Part shown: one piece after another, positions 1 to 7,488 of the stretch
Position numbering within the stretch: position 1 is the stretch's first letter
Layout of the letters: each line of letters begins with the position of its first letter
NCBI GenBank assembly: GCA_947505025.1
Contig: CANNIJ010000005.1
Span: 1 to 24,015, forward strand
Direction of reading: 5' to 3'
Source: Legionellaceae bacterium
GTDB taxonomy: Bacteria > Pseudomonadota > Gammaproteobacteria > Legionellales > Legionellaceae
DNA length: 24,015 nucleotides
Made by a program: the position numbers and the translations under genes
The notes under the pieces: generated by a model
The model's input: the letters and a program-made list of their open reading frames with translations, nothing else
Databases searched by the model: none
What the model was told of the DNA's origin: nothing

Positions 1-1700
1 TATGCATCTAAAGGATTATGCGCTGGCGTTAGTTTTAAGAATCCTGCTGCTTGTTGAAATATATGTGCGTCAACTCCGGCTACATTCAATAACTGTGATC
101 GCTCCACAAATGGACCATGAGTTGCTCTATGTTGGACGATAGCCACGGCTAAAGTTGAATTCAGACCCGGTACGCATGCAAGTAGTTCACATGTGGCTGT
201 ATTAAGATTTACCCCCAATCTACAGACACACTCCTCAACAACTCCGGTTAAAAAGTGCACTAGACGTACGGGCTGACGCGCATGTTGTACTTGTCCAATA
301 GTTAATGCTCTGGGTTCGATGGTAACTAATTCAGCTAATGGATCTTGCATGCGTCGTGCAATTGAGACGGCTCCACGCCAGGTATTCTCACTCTCAGCAC
401 ACACACGACTCGCCCAAGTACCTACATTAGAGACCCGTTTAACTGTAACCGAGAAATCTGGGTACATACGCAGCATATCTTGGACCAAGCGCTCAGTATC
501 CCGTACTCCCTGAGCATCACCAATGCTGATGTACTGCACATTATGTTTCACGACTAACTTAGCCAGAGTAATCAGTGCAGGGTGCCACTCCTGTTGTGCT
601 GCAAAGGGGAAAATAGTGGCAGCATCTACGTGTTGCCCATTCGTATCAACAACTGCAGCATTTAACCCTGCACGTCCAGCAGGCTCCAGACCCAAAGTGA
701 CTCCTGGTGTAACCGGGGCAACTAATAATACTTCACGTAATTCATTAGAGAGTAGATTAATTGTATGTGCGTCAGCATGTTCACGCAGCTGAGCCAGCGC
801 ATCGGTTTCAAGCTTAGTCCAGAGCATGGTGGTAATTGCCTGCTGGATAGTTTGCATCAGCCACAGTAGAGTCGGGCTGCCGGTAGGATGAGTCTGTAGA
901 ATATTGAAAAATGTTGCTATGCGTAAGTCCAGATCGGATTTACTGGCCGGTAAACTAAGCTTTAATTGTAATATCTGGTCTTCTCGACCAAGAAACAATG
1001 CTCTGGCCTTGTCAGGTGCTATGCGACAAATTGGTTGCTCATAGTTCAGATATGCTGCGTACTTTGCAGTATGATATTTTTTTTTCTTGCCTGTAAGTTG
1101 ATTTTTAGCGGCTCCGGCATGGACTACGCCTTGCGCCCAAACATACCTGCGTAGAGTGTTGATTAACAATTGATTTTCAGAAAAATGCTCAATTAATAAT
1201 TGTTGCGCACCATCCAAAGCCTGCGCGGTGGTTACCACACCTGCATTGGGATTTAAAAACTTTTCTGCTTGCTCATCTGGTGTTTGAGAGTTGTTTTCGA
1301 GTAAAGATTTGGCTAATGCGTCTAAACCAGCGTCGTGTGCTTGAGCGGTCCGTGTAGATCGACGTTTTTTTTGTAGTGGTGCATTTAATGCTTCTAATCT
1401 TCCACGCGTGTCCGCTAGATTGACGGCATCAATTAGCCCAGGTACCGGCGACTCCTGAGCGGCTATGAGGGTTAATATCGCAGCACGTCGTTCGGATAAT
1501 GTTCTTAATTCGGATAAACGTACGACCAACATACGTAATTGTGCATCCTGCAGGCCGGCGGTGCTGGCCGCGCGGTAATGTGCAATAAAAGGAACACTAG
1601 CACCCTGATCCAACAGTTTGACTGCGGCTTTAACTTGCAATTCACGAATACTGAGCTCTTTTGCGATCGTGGTTAAGATTGACTGTTCAACAAATGCCAT
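1..1700 (-). CDS. tex: Tex-family transcription accessory / RNA-binding protein (C-terminus outside window)
   Basis: The frame is open from an ATG at 1700 to the left edge: 566 codons of a protein that is usually about 750-780 aa. Visible parts are the Tex N-terminal domain (SVPFIAHYR near residue 40, DLYLPYK region diverged to LNAPLQKKRR), the YqgF-like RNase-H-fold domain (TLGLEPAGRAGLNAAVVD, near residue 325), the conserved block RGAVSIARRMQDPLAELV, and the helix-hairpin-helix segment ending in GFLKLTPAHNPLDA. The C-terminal S1 RNA-binding domain would lie outside. Tex proteins bind nucleic acid and affect transcription; the exact role is poorly fixed. The start follows the glmS stop by 14 bp with a GAGGA-type ribosome site, so it is the last visible gene of the smpB-glmS-tex operon. 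It is unusually divergent: the LDPG signature is LEPAG, and the usual EAGASVYSAS block is replaced by NVGTWASRVCAES. Confidence 0.9.
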   Translation of the reverse strand, partial: MAFVEQSILTTIAKELSIRELQVKAAVKLLDQGASVPFIAHYRAASTAGLQDAQLRMLVVRLSELRTLSERRAAILTLIAAQESPVPGLIDAVNLADTRGRLEALNAPLQKKRRSTRTAQAHDAGLDALAKSLLENNSQTPDEQAEKFLNPNAGVVTTAQALDGAQQLLIEHFSENQLLINTLRRYVWAQGVVHAGAAKNQLTGKKKKYHTAKYAAYLNYEQPICRIAPDKARALFLGREDQILQLKLSLPASKSDLDLRIATFFNILQTHPTGSPTLLWLMQTIQQAITTMLWTKLETDALAQLREHADAHTINLLSNELREVLLVAPVTPGVTLGLEPAGRAGLNAAVVDTNGQHVDAATIFPFAAQQEWHPALITLAKLVVKHNVQYISIGDAQGVRDTERLVQDMLRMYPDFSVTVKRVSNVGTWASRVCAESENTWRGAVSIARRMQDPLAELVTIEPRALTIGQVQHARQPVRLVHFLTGVVEECVCRLGVNLNTATCELLACVPGLNSTLAVAIVQHRATHGPFVERSQLLNVAGVDAHIFQQAAGFLKLTPAHNPLDA

Positions 1701-1714
1701 GGAAATCCTCAAAG

Positions 1715-3523
1715 CTATTCTACAGTAACTGATTTGGCTAAATTACGTGGTTGATCCACATCTGTGCCTTTAGCTACCGCAACATGGTACGCTAAAAATT
1801 GTAAGGGCACGGTGTAAATCATTGGCGCGATCCAGTTACCACAATCGGGTACTTGAATTACAATACTACCATTTGAGCTCAGGCCGTGTGCTTCATTGGC
1901 AAATACCACTAATTGCCCACCACGAGCACTCACCTCGTGCAAATTGGACTTTAGCTTGTCTAGCAGTGCATTGTTTGGAGCTATCACAACTACCGGCATG
2001 TTATGGTCGACTAACGCTAATGGACCATGTTTGAGCTCGCCTGCCGGGTAAGCTTCGGCATGAATATAAGATATTTCTTTTAATTTTAAGGCGCCTTCCA
2101 AGGCTACTGGATAATGCACTCCTCTGCCTAAAAATAAAGCATGCTCTTTATTCACGAACATTGGTGATAAATCCTCAATTTGCCTGTTCATCAGCAATGC
2201 ACGTTCACATATTTCAGGCAGATGCTTTAATTCATCCAATACTTCTTGAGCGCGCTTATCCTGGCATAAAGCTGCAGCCAACATAAGCAGAGCAGCTAAT
2301 TGCGTGGTAAATGCTTTTGTAGATGCCACGCCAATTTCAGTGCCTGCTCTGGTTAAAAACACCGCGTCAGACTCCCGAACCAACGAGCTACTTTCTACAT
2401 TACAAATAGTGAGAGTGGCGGAGTAAGCTAATTTTTTTGCTTTGTTTAATCCCGCCAGAGTGTCAGCGGTTTCACCGGACTGGGATATCGTAACAAACAG
2501 TGTATCTGCCGGCACCACAACATCGCGATAACGGTATTCACTGGCGATCTCGATTTGCGCGGGTAATCCTGTCAACGATTCTAGCCAATATTTAGCTACC
2601 AATCCGGCATGATAGCTGGTGCCACAAGCCACCACATGGATCGCTTTAGAACGAGAAATAATTTCCCAGCATGCACCAAAACTCGATCTTAATGCCTGAA
2701 TGTTATCAATTCTGCCACTCAGAGTGTCTGCTAATACCACTGGTTGATCAAAAATCTCTTTTAACATGAAATGTCTGTATGTTCCTTTGGAAACCACATG
2801 TTCCAGATCAGTTAAAGGTTGTGTGCTGCGCTGCGTTAGTTGATATTGCGGATCATAAATTTCAATACGATCTGTGTGTAAACGTACACTATCACCGTCC
2901 TCTAAATAGATTACATCCTGAGCAAATTTACGTAAGGCCAGTGTGTCTGATGCTACAAAGTGCTCACTTACGCCGCAGCCGATGACCAATGGACTGCCAT
3001 GACGTACAGCAACTAATTGATCCGGATGAGATTGATGGATTACCGCCAAAGCAAATGCGCCGTGCATTTGTTGTGCGCTCAGCTGTACTGCTTTTAGCAA
3101 GCAGCGGGTGGTTTTATATGCGTCATGAATTAAATGTGCAGCAACTTCAGTATCGGTCTCAGAGGTAAATATATATCCCTGTTCGATCAAGCGCGCACGT
3201 AATGCATCATGATTCTCAATAATACCGTTGTGTACCACAGCAACTTCCGAGGATACATGCGGATGAGCATTAGTTTCTGATGGTTTACCATGTGTGGCCC
3301 AGCGAGTATGTGCAATACCTACGCGTCCAACTAATTCGCCAGCAAACATAGCTTCAGATAAAGCATGGACCTTGCCCAGGGTGCGGATACGCCTTAAACG
3401 TCCACCAGCATCGATTCCGGCCATTCCAGCTGAATCATAACCACGATATTCTAATCTTCTCAGTCCTTCTAAAAGAACTTGTCCTATGTCTCTTTGCGAC
3501 ATAGCACCCATTATTCCGCACAT
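1715..3523 (-). CDS. glmS: Glutamine--fructose-6-phosphate aminotransferase (isomerizing)
   Basis: GlmS makes glucosamine-6-phosphate from fructose-6-phosphate and glutamine, the first step towards UDP-GlcNAc for peptidoglycan and LPS. The product is 602 aa, close to the 609 aa of E. coli. The N-terminal glutaminase domain begins MCGIMG, giving the nucleophilic Cys after Met removal, and has RRLEYRGYDSAG and HTRWATHGKPSETNAHPH. Two SIS sugar-isomerase domains follow (VACGTSYHAG, TISQSGETADT, ALEGALKLKEISYIHAEAY), ending in the typical DQPRNLAKSVTVE. A longer frame adds eight residues upstream, but the catalytic Cys fixes the start at 3523, preceded by AAGGAG six bases away. That ribosome site overlaps the smpB stop, so the two are coupled. 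I saw no glmS ribozyme in the 10-bp gap, as expected for a proteobacterium. Confidence 0.97.
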   Translation of the reverse strand: MCGIMGAMSQRDIGQVLLEGLRRLEYRGYDSAGMAGIDAGGRLRRIRTLGKVHALSEAMFAGELVGRVGIAHTRWATHGKPSETNAHPHVSSEVAVVHNGIIENHDALRARLIEQGYIFTSETDTEVAAHLIHDAYKTTRCLLKAVQLSAQQMHGAFALAVIHQSHPDQLVAVRHGSPLVIGCGVSEHFVASDTLALRKFAQDVIYLEDGDSVRLHTDRIEIYDPQYQLTQRSTQPLTDLEHVVSKGTYRHFMLKEIFDQPVVLADTLSGRIDNIQALRSSFGACWEIISRSKAIHVVACGTSYHAGLVAKYWLESLTGLPAQIEIASEYRYRDVVVPADTLFVTISQSGETADTLAGLNKAKKLAYSATLTICNVESSSLVRESDAVFLTRAGTEIGVASTKAFTTQLAALLMLAAALCQDKRAQEVLDELKHLPEICERALLMNRQIEDLSPMFVNKEHALFLGRGVHYPVALEGALKLKEISYIHAEAYPAGELKHGPLALVDHNMPVVVIAPNNALLDKLKSNLHEVSARGGQLVVFANEAHGLSSNGSIVIQVPDCGNWIAPMIYTVPLQFLAYHVAVAKGTDVDQPRNLAKSVTVE

Positions 3524-3533
3524 CAGTATCTCC

Positions 3534-4013
3534 TTAGGACCGGCCACAGCCTTGCTTGATCACCCGCCCACGGTCACGTTGCCATTCGCGATCCTTGGTC
3601 GTTTCACGCTTATCATAATTTTTTTTACCTTTAGCCAAAGCTACTTTTAATTTAATAAAATTATTGTGCCAATATAATCGCAGTGGAATCAGGGTGTAGC
3701 CCTGACGCTCAACGCTGCCAATCCAAGCGTTAAGTTCACGTTTCTTTAACAGTAATTTACGTGTGCGATTCGCTTCTGGCATCATATGTGTTGAGGCCGT
3801 GGGTAACGGTTGAATTTGTGCACCTAACAGCCAGGCCTCACCATGTTTCATAATTACGTGTGCATCAGAAATATTTACTTTACCTGCACGTAAACTTTTG
3901 ATCTCCCATCCTTGCAACACTAATCCAGCTTCATACTCATTTTCCACGAAGTAATCGAAGCGTGCTTTTTTGTTGACTACAATGGTGGAGCTATCAGGTT
4001 GATTCGCAGACAT
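3534..4013 (-). CDS. smpB: SsrA(tmRNA)-binding protein SmpB
   Basis: SmpB binds tmRNA and delivers it to stalled ribosomes for trans-translation. The 159-aa product matches the family along its length: VVNKKARFDYFVENEYEAG, the GWEIKSLRAGKVNISDAHV core, LLLKKRELNAWIG, TLIPLRLYWHNNFIKLKVALAKGKKNYDKR, and the basic C-terminal tail (TTKDREWQRDRGRVIK) that enters the A site. It is the first gene of the operon with glmS 10 bp downstream. The start at 4013 has only a weak ribosome site, but no better in-frame start precedes the conserved core. The tmRNA gene itself is not in this window. Confidence 0.97.
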   Translation of the reverse strand: MSANQPDSSTIVVNKKARFDYFVENEYEAGLVLQGWEIKSLRAGKVNISDAHVIMKHGEAWLLGAQIQPLPTASTHMMPEANRTRKLLLKKRELNAWIGSVERQGYTLIPLRLYWHNNFIKLKVALAKGKKNYDKRETTKDREWQRDRGRVIKQGCGRS

Positions 4014-4043
4014 AAAGATTCTATTGTTCGAAAATTTCTCTCA

Positions 4044-4079
4044 TGTTATCCTATTTGAGTTTTTAAGGATAGGATAACA
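4044..4079. promoter_or_regulatory. Perfect 11-bp inverted repeat between divergent smpB and guaC-like starts
   Basis: TGTTATCCTAT (4044-4054) is repeated as its exact reverse complement at 4069-4079 with a 14-base spacer. The right arm lies five bases before the ATG of the 4085 gene and covers its only ribosome-site-like bases (AAGGATAGGAT). The left arm covers a weak candidate -10 (TATCCT, 4047-4052) with a poor TTGTTC 17 bp upstream. It could be an operator for a dimeric regulator of either divergent gene, or an RNA hairpin hiding the ribosome site. The repeat is seen; its role is inferred. Confidence 0.5.
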
Positions 4080-4084
4080 AAAAT

Positions 4085-5095
4085 ATGACCACTAACGCCA
4101 TTACATTCGACGATGTTTTACTTGTGCCTGCGTATAATGCATATGAGTCGCGCCGCGACGTTGATTTGCAGGTTACAGATCGCCGAAATAAATTAACTTT
4201 GTCATTACCAGTAATGAGTTCCAACATGGATACAATTACTGAAAGTAGTATGGCAAATTTCATGTATTCACAAGGCGGGATTGGTGTATTACATCGATTT
4301 TTAAGTATTGAAGATAACGTACGCGAATTCAAGGCGTGCACCGGCCCAGTTTTTGTTTCTATTGGTTGCAGCTTAAGTGAGCTGGATCGCGCTGAAGCAT
4401 TACGTGACGCAGGTGCAACATTTTTTTGCATAGACGTTGCGCATGGACACGCCAGTTATGTTGGCAAGACATTAAAGGCTCTAAGACAGCGTTTGGGTGA
4501 TCTGTGTATTATGGCGGGTAATGTGGCGACATATGCAGGAGCTGATTACTTAGCTTCATGCGGCGCGGATATTATAAAAGTAGGCATTGGTGGCGGTTCA
4601 GTGTGTAGCACACGGATTAAAACCGGTTTTGGTGTGCCTATGTTGACGGCAATTCAAGAGTGCTCACGCTGCGATCGTTCTATAGTTGCCGACGGCGGGA
4701 TTTGTGCGGCTGGGGACCTGGTTAAAGCTTTAGCTTTTGGCGCTGATTTTGTAATGATTGGTGGCTTGCTAGCCGGCACCAGGCCAACCCCAGGAGAGGT
4801 GTTTATTAAAGAATCTGGTGAGCGTGTAAAACGTTATCGCGGCATGGCTTCGAGTGAGGCTCAAGAAGCATTCTTGGGTAAAATGCATGAATGGAAAACT
4901 GCTGAGGGTGTATCTACAGATGTTCCCTACAGAGAGGATGAGCTAGCAATTATCAGCGACCTAGTCGGAGGATTACGCTCAGGACTAACTTACGGCGGCG
5001 CCAAAAACATCAAGGAACTACAACGTAAGTTGAATTTTATGATAATTAGCCCAGCAGGCCGACGTGAAAGTCAGCCGCATAAGATTCTTATTTAA
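4085..5095 (+). CDS. GMP reductase / IMP dehydrogenase family protein without CBS domains
   Basis: This 336-aa TIM-barrel enzyme belongs to the IMPDH/GMPR family of purine nucleotide interconversion. Seen: FDDVLLVPAYN and SSNMDT near the N-terminus, the active-site loop VGIGGGSVCSTR with the catalytic Cys, the phosphate-binding ADGGI and MIGGLLAGT, and YRGMASSEA. There is no CBS pair (about 120 aa) as in standard IMPDH. The flap EWKTAEGVSTDVPYRED resembles the GMP-reductase form and lacks the Arg-Tyr dyad of IMPDH, whereas the C-terminal ISPAGRRESQPH resembles IMPDH. The more likely activity is NADPH-dependent GMP to IMP reduction (guaC-like), but a guaB-type role is not excluded. It is divergent from smpB. 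The last codons coincide with a 13-bp direct repeat, and the IMPDH-like tail ends a little early. Confidence 0.85.
   Translation: MTTNAITFDDVLLVPAYNAYESRRDVDLQVTDRRNKLTLSLPVMSSNMDTITESSMANFMYSQGGIGVLHRFLSIEDNVREFKACTGPVFVSIGCSLSELDRAEALRDAGATFFCIDVAHGHASYVGKTLKALRQRLGDLCIMAGNVATYAGADYLASCGADIIKVGIGGGSVCSTRIKTGFGVPMLTAIQECSRCDRSIVADGGICAAGDLVKALAFGADFVMIGGLLAGTRPTPGEVFIKESGERVKRYRGMASSEAQEAFLGKMHEWKTAEGVSTDVPYREDELAIISDLVGGLRSGLTYGGAKNIKELQRKLNFMIISPAGRRESQPHKILI
5079..5091. repeat. 13-bp direct repeat, left copy
   Basis: ATAAGATTCTTAT covers the last codons of the guaC-like gene and recurs exactly at 5703-5715. The two copies bracket the low-complexity gene module. Confidence 0.6.
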
Positions 5096-5255
5096 GGGTT
5101 GGGGGGGCTGTTGGCGATTACTATTTTCGAGCAGTTTTCGGGATGGTTCAAAAGCAGTGAACAGTCATGCAATTTTCAATAGTAAAATAGGGAAAATAGC
5201 GCGAAAGAGTTTTTTCAAAAGCCCCTGCTATTAAGCCCTATATCACTCAATCTGG

Positions 5256-5651
5256 TCAGATCTGGTTTTGGCCCCCGGCATTATTATCGGAACCTTCATT
5301 AGGTCTTGTGCTAGCGGTATCCTGGAGACTAGTTAATTTGGCCTTGACTGCGGCGACTCCGGCCCCTGCTACGCGGTTTAATACGTTTCCTGCCATTTCA
5401 CCTATGGGGTTTATTCTGTTGATGAGATCTTTATCAGGCGTGCACATCTTAGTGAGCCGTCCCGCTAAGCTATTATCTGGTTCTTCCTTTTTTGGTTTCT
5501 TCTTCTGGTCAGCCGTGAGAACTGGTGCTAGTTTTTTTTCGGTTTGATTATTAGAGTTTGTTGCTGCTGGTGTTGCTGCTGCTGGTGGTGGTGGTGGTGT
5601 TATTGTTGCTGTTGCTGCTGTTTGTGCTATTTTTGTCTTTTTTTTTTTCAT
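5256..5651 (-). CDS. Low-complexity Lys/Pro/Ala-rich small protein, function unknown
   Basis: I do not recognise this 131-aa product. It starts MKKKKTKIAQ, continues with a Thr/Pro/Ala run containing PPPPP, then a charged segment (DQKKKPKKEEPD). A more ordinary domain follows (SLAGRLTKMCTPDKDLINRINPIGEMAGNVLNRVAGAGVAAVKAKL), possibly amphipathic helices, and a polar tail ends it. There is no signal peptide. AGGAG (5661-5665 on the minus strand) nine bases before the ATG supports translation from 5651. The coding strand has 11 consecutive A right after the ATG and a CAA/CAC/CAG trinucleotide tract, both slippage-prone. It stands alone, divergent from the hydrolase gene and convergent to the guaC-like gene. 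A secreted or nucleic-acid-binding protein is possible but not shown. Confidence 0.6.
   Translation of the reverse strand: MKKKKTKIAQTAATATITPPPPPAAATPAATNSNNQTEKKLAPVLTADQKKKPKKEEPDNSLAGRLTKMCTPDKDLINRINPIGEMAGNVLNRVAGAGVAAVKAKLTSLQDTASTRPNEGSDNNAGGQNQI
5558..5623. repeat. Imperfect trinucleotide microsatellite and nearby homopolymer
   Basis: On the plus strand the tract is built of TTG, CTG and GGT units (five GGT units in a row at 5583-5598, CTG units on both sides). It encodes the Pro/Ala/Thr run of the minus-strand gene. Just outside, 5638-5648 is a run of 11 T (11 A in the coding strand, directly after the ATG). Confidence 0.8.
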
Positions 5652-5702
5652 TTTTTATATCTCCTGCATGATTGTAATTATTCGATGTTTCTGTCATTCT
5701 CA

Positions 5703-5715
5703 ATAAGATTCTTAT
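5703..5715. repeat. 13-bp direct repeat, right copy
   Basis: ATAAGATTCTTAT, identical to 5079-5091. It lies 30 bp before the hydrolase start; candidate -10 elements lie between it and that gene. Confidence 0.6.
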
Positions 5716-5720
5716 AAGTC

Positions 5721-5727
5721 TATTATA
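5721..5727. promoter_or_regulatory. Candidate overlapping divergent -10 elements
   Basis: The sequence TATTATA reads TATTAT on the plus strand (towards the hydrolase at 5746) and TATAAT on the minus strand (towards the low-complexity gene at 5651). Neither direction has a good -35 at 16-18 bp, so this is tentative. Confidence 0.3.
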
Positions 5728-5745
5728 GTACACAAAGAGCTATCC

Positions 5746-6558
5746 ATGGATCATTCGAATGATTTTTGTTATTTTTGGCGGGGAAAATGTATACGCCCGG
5801 CCTCAGCAACTGACTGCTCTGCGCCGGCGCGAATAGAACGACGTGGCTCCGGCAGATCACGTGCATTACTATTATTACATGGGTTTTCCAGTTCGCCGGC
5901 TGTGTTTCGTCATTTGACGGATATTTTTGATGCTTATGATGCGGTGTTCGCTCCGGTATTGCCCGGACATGCTACTAGCATAGCTGATTTCTCAGTGGCA
6001 ACAGCCGCAGCCTGGATCCACGCAGCAGAAAACGCTTGCTCTACACTAGTCAAGGAATATGCACACGTTGATGTGCTGGGCTTATCTTTAGGCGGCATTC
6101 TAGCTGATCATTTAAGCCATGTTTTCCCTATAAATCATTTGTTTTTATTGGCTCCAGCGTTTAAGTTGACATTTAATGTGCATCTGGCACTTGCGGCTGC
6201 ACATCTACTGCGTGTTTGTGGCGTGCATACATTAGCGGCCACTGGTGGCGATATTATTAGCCCGGATCATGCCGAGCTTACGTATAGACGCATACCAATT
6301 GCAGTTATTTTGGAAATACTCCAGCTGATCCGCGGCATATCTTTTGGACCACCAAAATGCCCAACCGATCTGTTTTTAGGCCGTCATGATCATGTTGTGG
6401 ATTGCAGCGCCACTGCTAAATTATTTAATGGTTTAGATAATGTTCAAGTGCACTGGCTGGAAAATTCAGCGCACGTACTGCCGTTAGACGGGGATGCACA
6501 AAGGATTATAAGTGTAATTAATGCAATTCATCTAAAAACCCACAGCCCATTTGACTAA
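5746..6558 (+). CDS. Alpha/beta-hydrolase (carboxylesterase / monoacylglycerol-lipase-like)
   Basis: This 270-aa cytoplasmic hydrolase has the complete catalytic set of the alpha/beta fold: oxyanion-hole LLLLHGFSSSP near residue 45, nucleophile elbow GLSLGG with Ser114, acid Asp215 in LGRHDHVVD, and His243 in ENSAHVLPLD. The Est30/thermostable monoacylglycerol-lipase group is the closest family by motif spacing; the substrate cannot be told from sequence. There is no signal peptide or lipobox. The start at 5746 has a modest AAAGAG ribosome site. It precedes the small peptide and ubiE on the same strand, but a 54-bp gap and an AT inverted repeat lie between them, so it may be a separate unit. 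Confidence 0.85.
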   Translation: MDHSNDFCYFWRGKCIRPASATDCSAPARIERRGSGRSRALLLLHGFSSSPAVFRHLTDIFDAYDAVFAPVLPGHATSIADFSVATAAAWIHAAENACSTLVKEYAHVDVLGLSLGGILADHLSHVFPINHLFLLAPAFKLTFNVHLALAAAHLLRVCGVHTLAATGGDIISPDHAELTYRRIPIAVILEILQLIRGISFGPPKCPTDLFLGRHDHVVDCSATAKLFNGLDNVQVHWLENSAHVLPLDGDAQRIISVINAIHLKTHSPFD

Positions 6559-6575
6559 CAGAAAATCATTGGCTA

Positions 6576-6604
6576 TATTTTTTATACGAGATTAATAAAA
6601 AATA
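6576..6604. repeat. 10-bp all-A/T inverted repeat in the hydrolase-ubiE gap
   Basis: TATTTTTTAT (6576-6585) pairs with ATAAAAAATA (6595-6604) around a 9-base loop. It could weakly terminate the hydrolase transcript in either direction, or form part of the promoter region for the ubiE operon. With no G:C pairs it is not a classical intrinsic terminator. Confidence 0.35.
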
Positions 6605-6612
6605 GGCATTAT

Positions 6613-6720
6613 ATGAAAATCATCATGGTTCTTGTTATACTGGTATGCAATAGTGCATGGGCCTCGGTACAAAACAGCACCACACCTGATCCAGGTAAAG
6701 CCCCAACGCAACCAGCTTAA
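6613..6720 (+). CDS. Small predicted secreted peptide (35 aa)
   Basis: An ATG at 6613 opens a 35-aa frame. It starts MKIIMVLVILVCNSAWA, a compact signal-peptide shape with an AWA cleavage-type end. A short polar Pro/Thr-rich tail (SVQNSTTPDPGKAPTQPA) follows. There is no lipobox at the cleavage point; the Cys at residue 12 is inside the hydrophobic core. The stop codon abuts the AGGAAG ribosome site of ubiE, so its translation would run into that of ubiE and may couple to it. I do not recognise the peptide; it may act mainly as a leader for the ubiE operon. Its own ribosome site is weak. Confidence 0.45.
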   Translation: MKIIMVLVILVCNSAWASVQNSTTPDPGKAPTQPA

Positions 6721-6728
6721 AGGAAGTT

Positions 6729-7481
6729 ATGACAGAACAAAAAACCAGCACGCATTTTGGCTTTCAGTCGGTGGCGTGGAGTGAAAAAGAACTGAAGGTT
6801 GCGGAGGTTTTTCGTTCGGTGGCACCACATTATGATGTGATGAATGATCTAATGTCATTTGGTGTGCATCGATTGTGGAAACGCTGGACCGTGGCATTAA
6901 GTCAAGTACGACCATCCCATATGGTGTTAGACCTAGCTGCTGGCAGCGGCGACTTGACCCAATTATTATTGCAGCGGGTTACCGGCAGCGGTCGGGTAGT
7001 TTGCTCAGATATAAACCCAGCCATGCTAAATATCGCACGCGACCGTTTTCTCGACTGCGGGCAACTTGCCAATTTAGATTTTGTACAAGCCGATGCCAGC
7101 AACTTACCTTTTGCCGATAACACGTTCAATTGTATTACTATGGCATTTGGCTTGCGCAATGTAACCGACCAACCAGCTGCATTAAAGAGTATTTATCGCG
7201 CATGCCAGCCGGGTGGAAAAATCATGATACTTGAGTTCTCAACTCCAGAAAATCCTGGATTAAAAATGATTTATGATGCATATTCATTTAAAGTGCTGCC
7301 GGCAATGGGACAAATCATTGCGCATGATGCTGCAAGTTACCGTTATTTGGCCGAATCAATTCGTCGCCATCCGGCACAAGATAAATTAAAATCGATGATA
7401 GAACAAGCTGGATTTATGGACTGTCGTTATCAAAATTTAACTGGCGGGATTGTCGCATTACACATAGCGTATAAATACTGA
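6729..7481 (+). CDS. ubiE: Ubiquinone/menaquinone biosynthesis C-methyltransferase UbiE
   Basis: UbiE C-methylates the 2-polyprenyl benzoquinol intermediate in ubiquinone synthesis (and demethylmenaquinol where made), using S-adenosylmethionine. The 250-aa product carries the family blocks in order: VAEVFRSVAPHYDVMNDLMSFGVHRLWKR, SAM motif I VLDLAAGSGDLT, DINPAMLNIARDR, DASNLPFADNTFNCITMAFGLRNV, PGGKIMILEFSTP, and the C-terminal YRYLAESIRRHPAQDKLKSMIEQAGF with GGIVALHIAYKY. A strong AGGAAG (6721-6726) precedes the ATG. It heads the conserved ubiE-ubiJ-ubiB-tatAB gene order known from E. coli and relatives. Confidence 0.97.
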   Translation: MTEQKTSTHFGFQSVAWSEKELKVAEVFRSVAPHYDVMNDLMSFGVHRLWKRWTVALSQVRPSHMVLDLAAGSGDLTQLLLQRVTGSGRVVCSDINPAMLNIARDRFLDCGQLANLDFVQADASNLPFADNTFNCITMAFGLRNVTDQPAALKSIYRACQPGGKIMILEFSTPENPGLKMIYDAYSFKVLPAMGQIIAHDAASYRYLAESIRRHPAQDKLKSMIEQAGFMDCRYQNLTGGIVALHIAYKY

Positions 7482-7488
7482 GAATAAT

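Noticed and set aside
319..792. Two plus-strand open frames of 64 and 89 codons
   Set aside because: They lie antisense to the tex reading frame, which aligns with the Tex family throughout; they have no recognisable domain or ribosome site.
5551..5733. Minus-strand 60-codon frame rich in Asn/Ser/Thr
   Set aside because: It overlaps the 5256-5651 gene in another frame and is a translation of the same repeat tract; the ribosome site fits the other frame. It would only matter after slippage.
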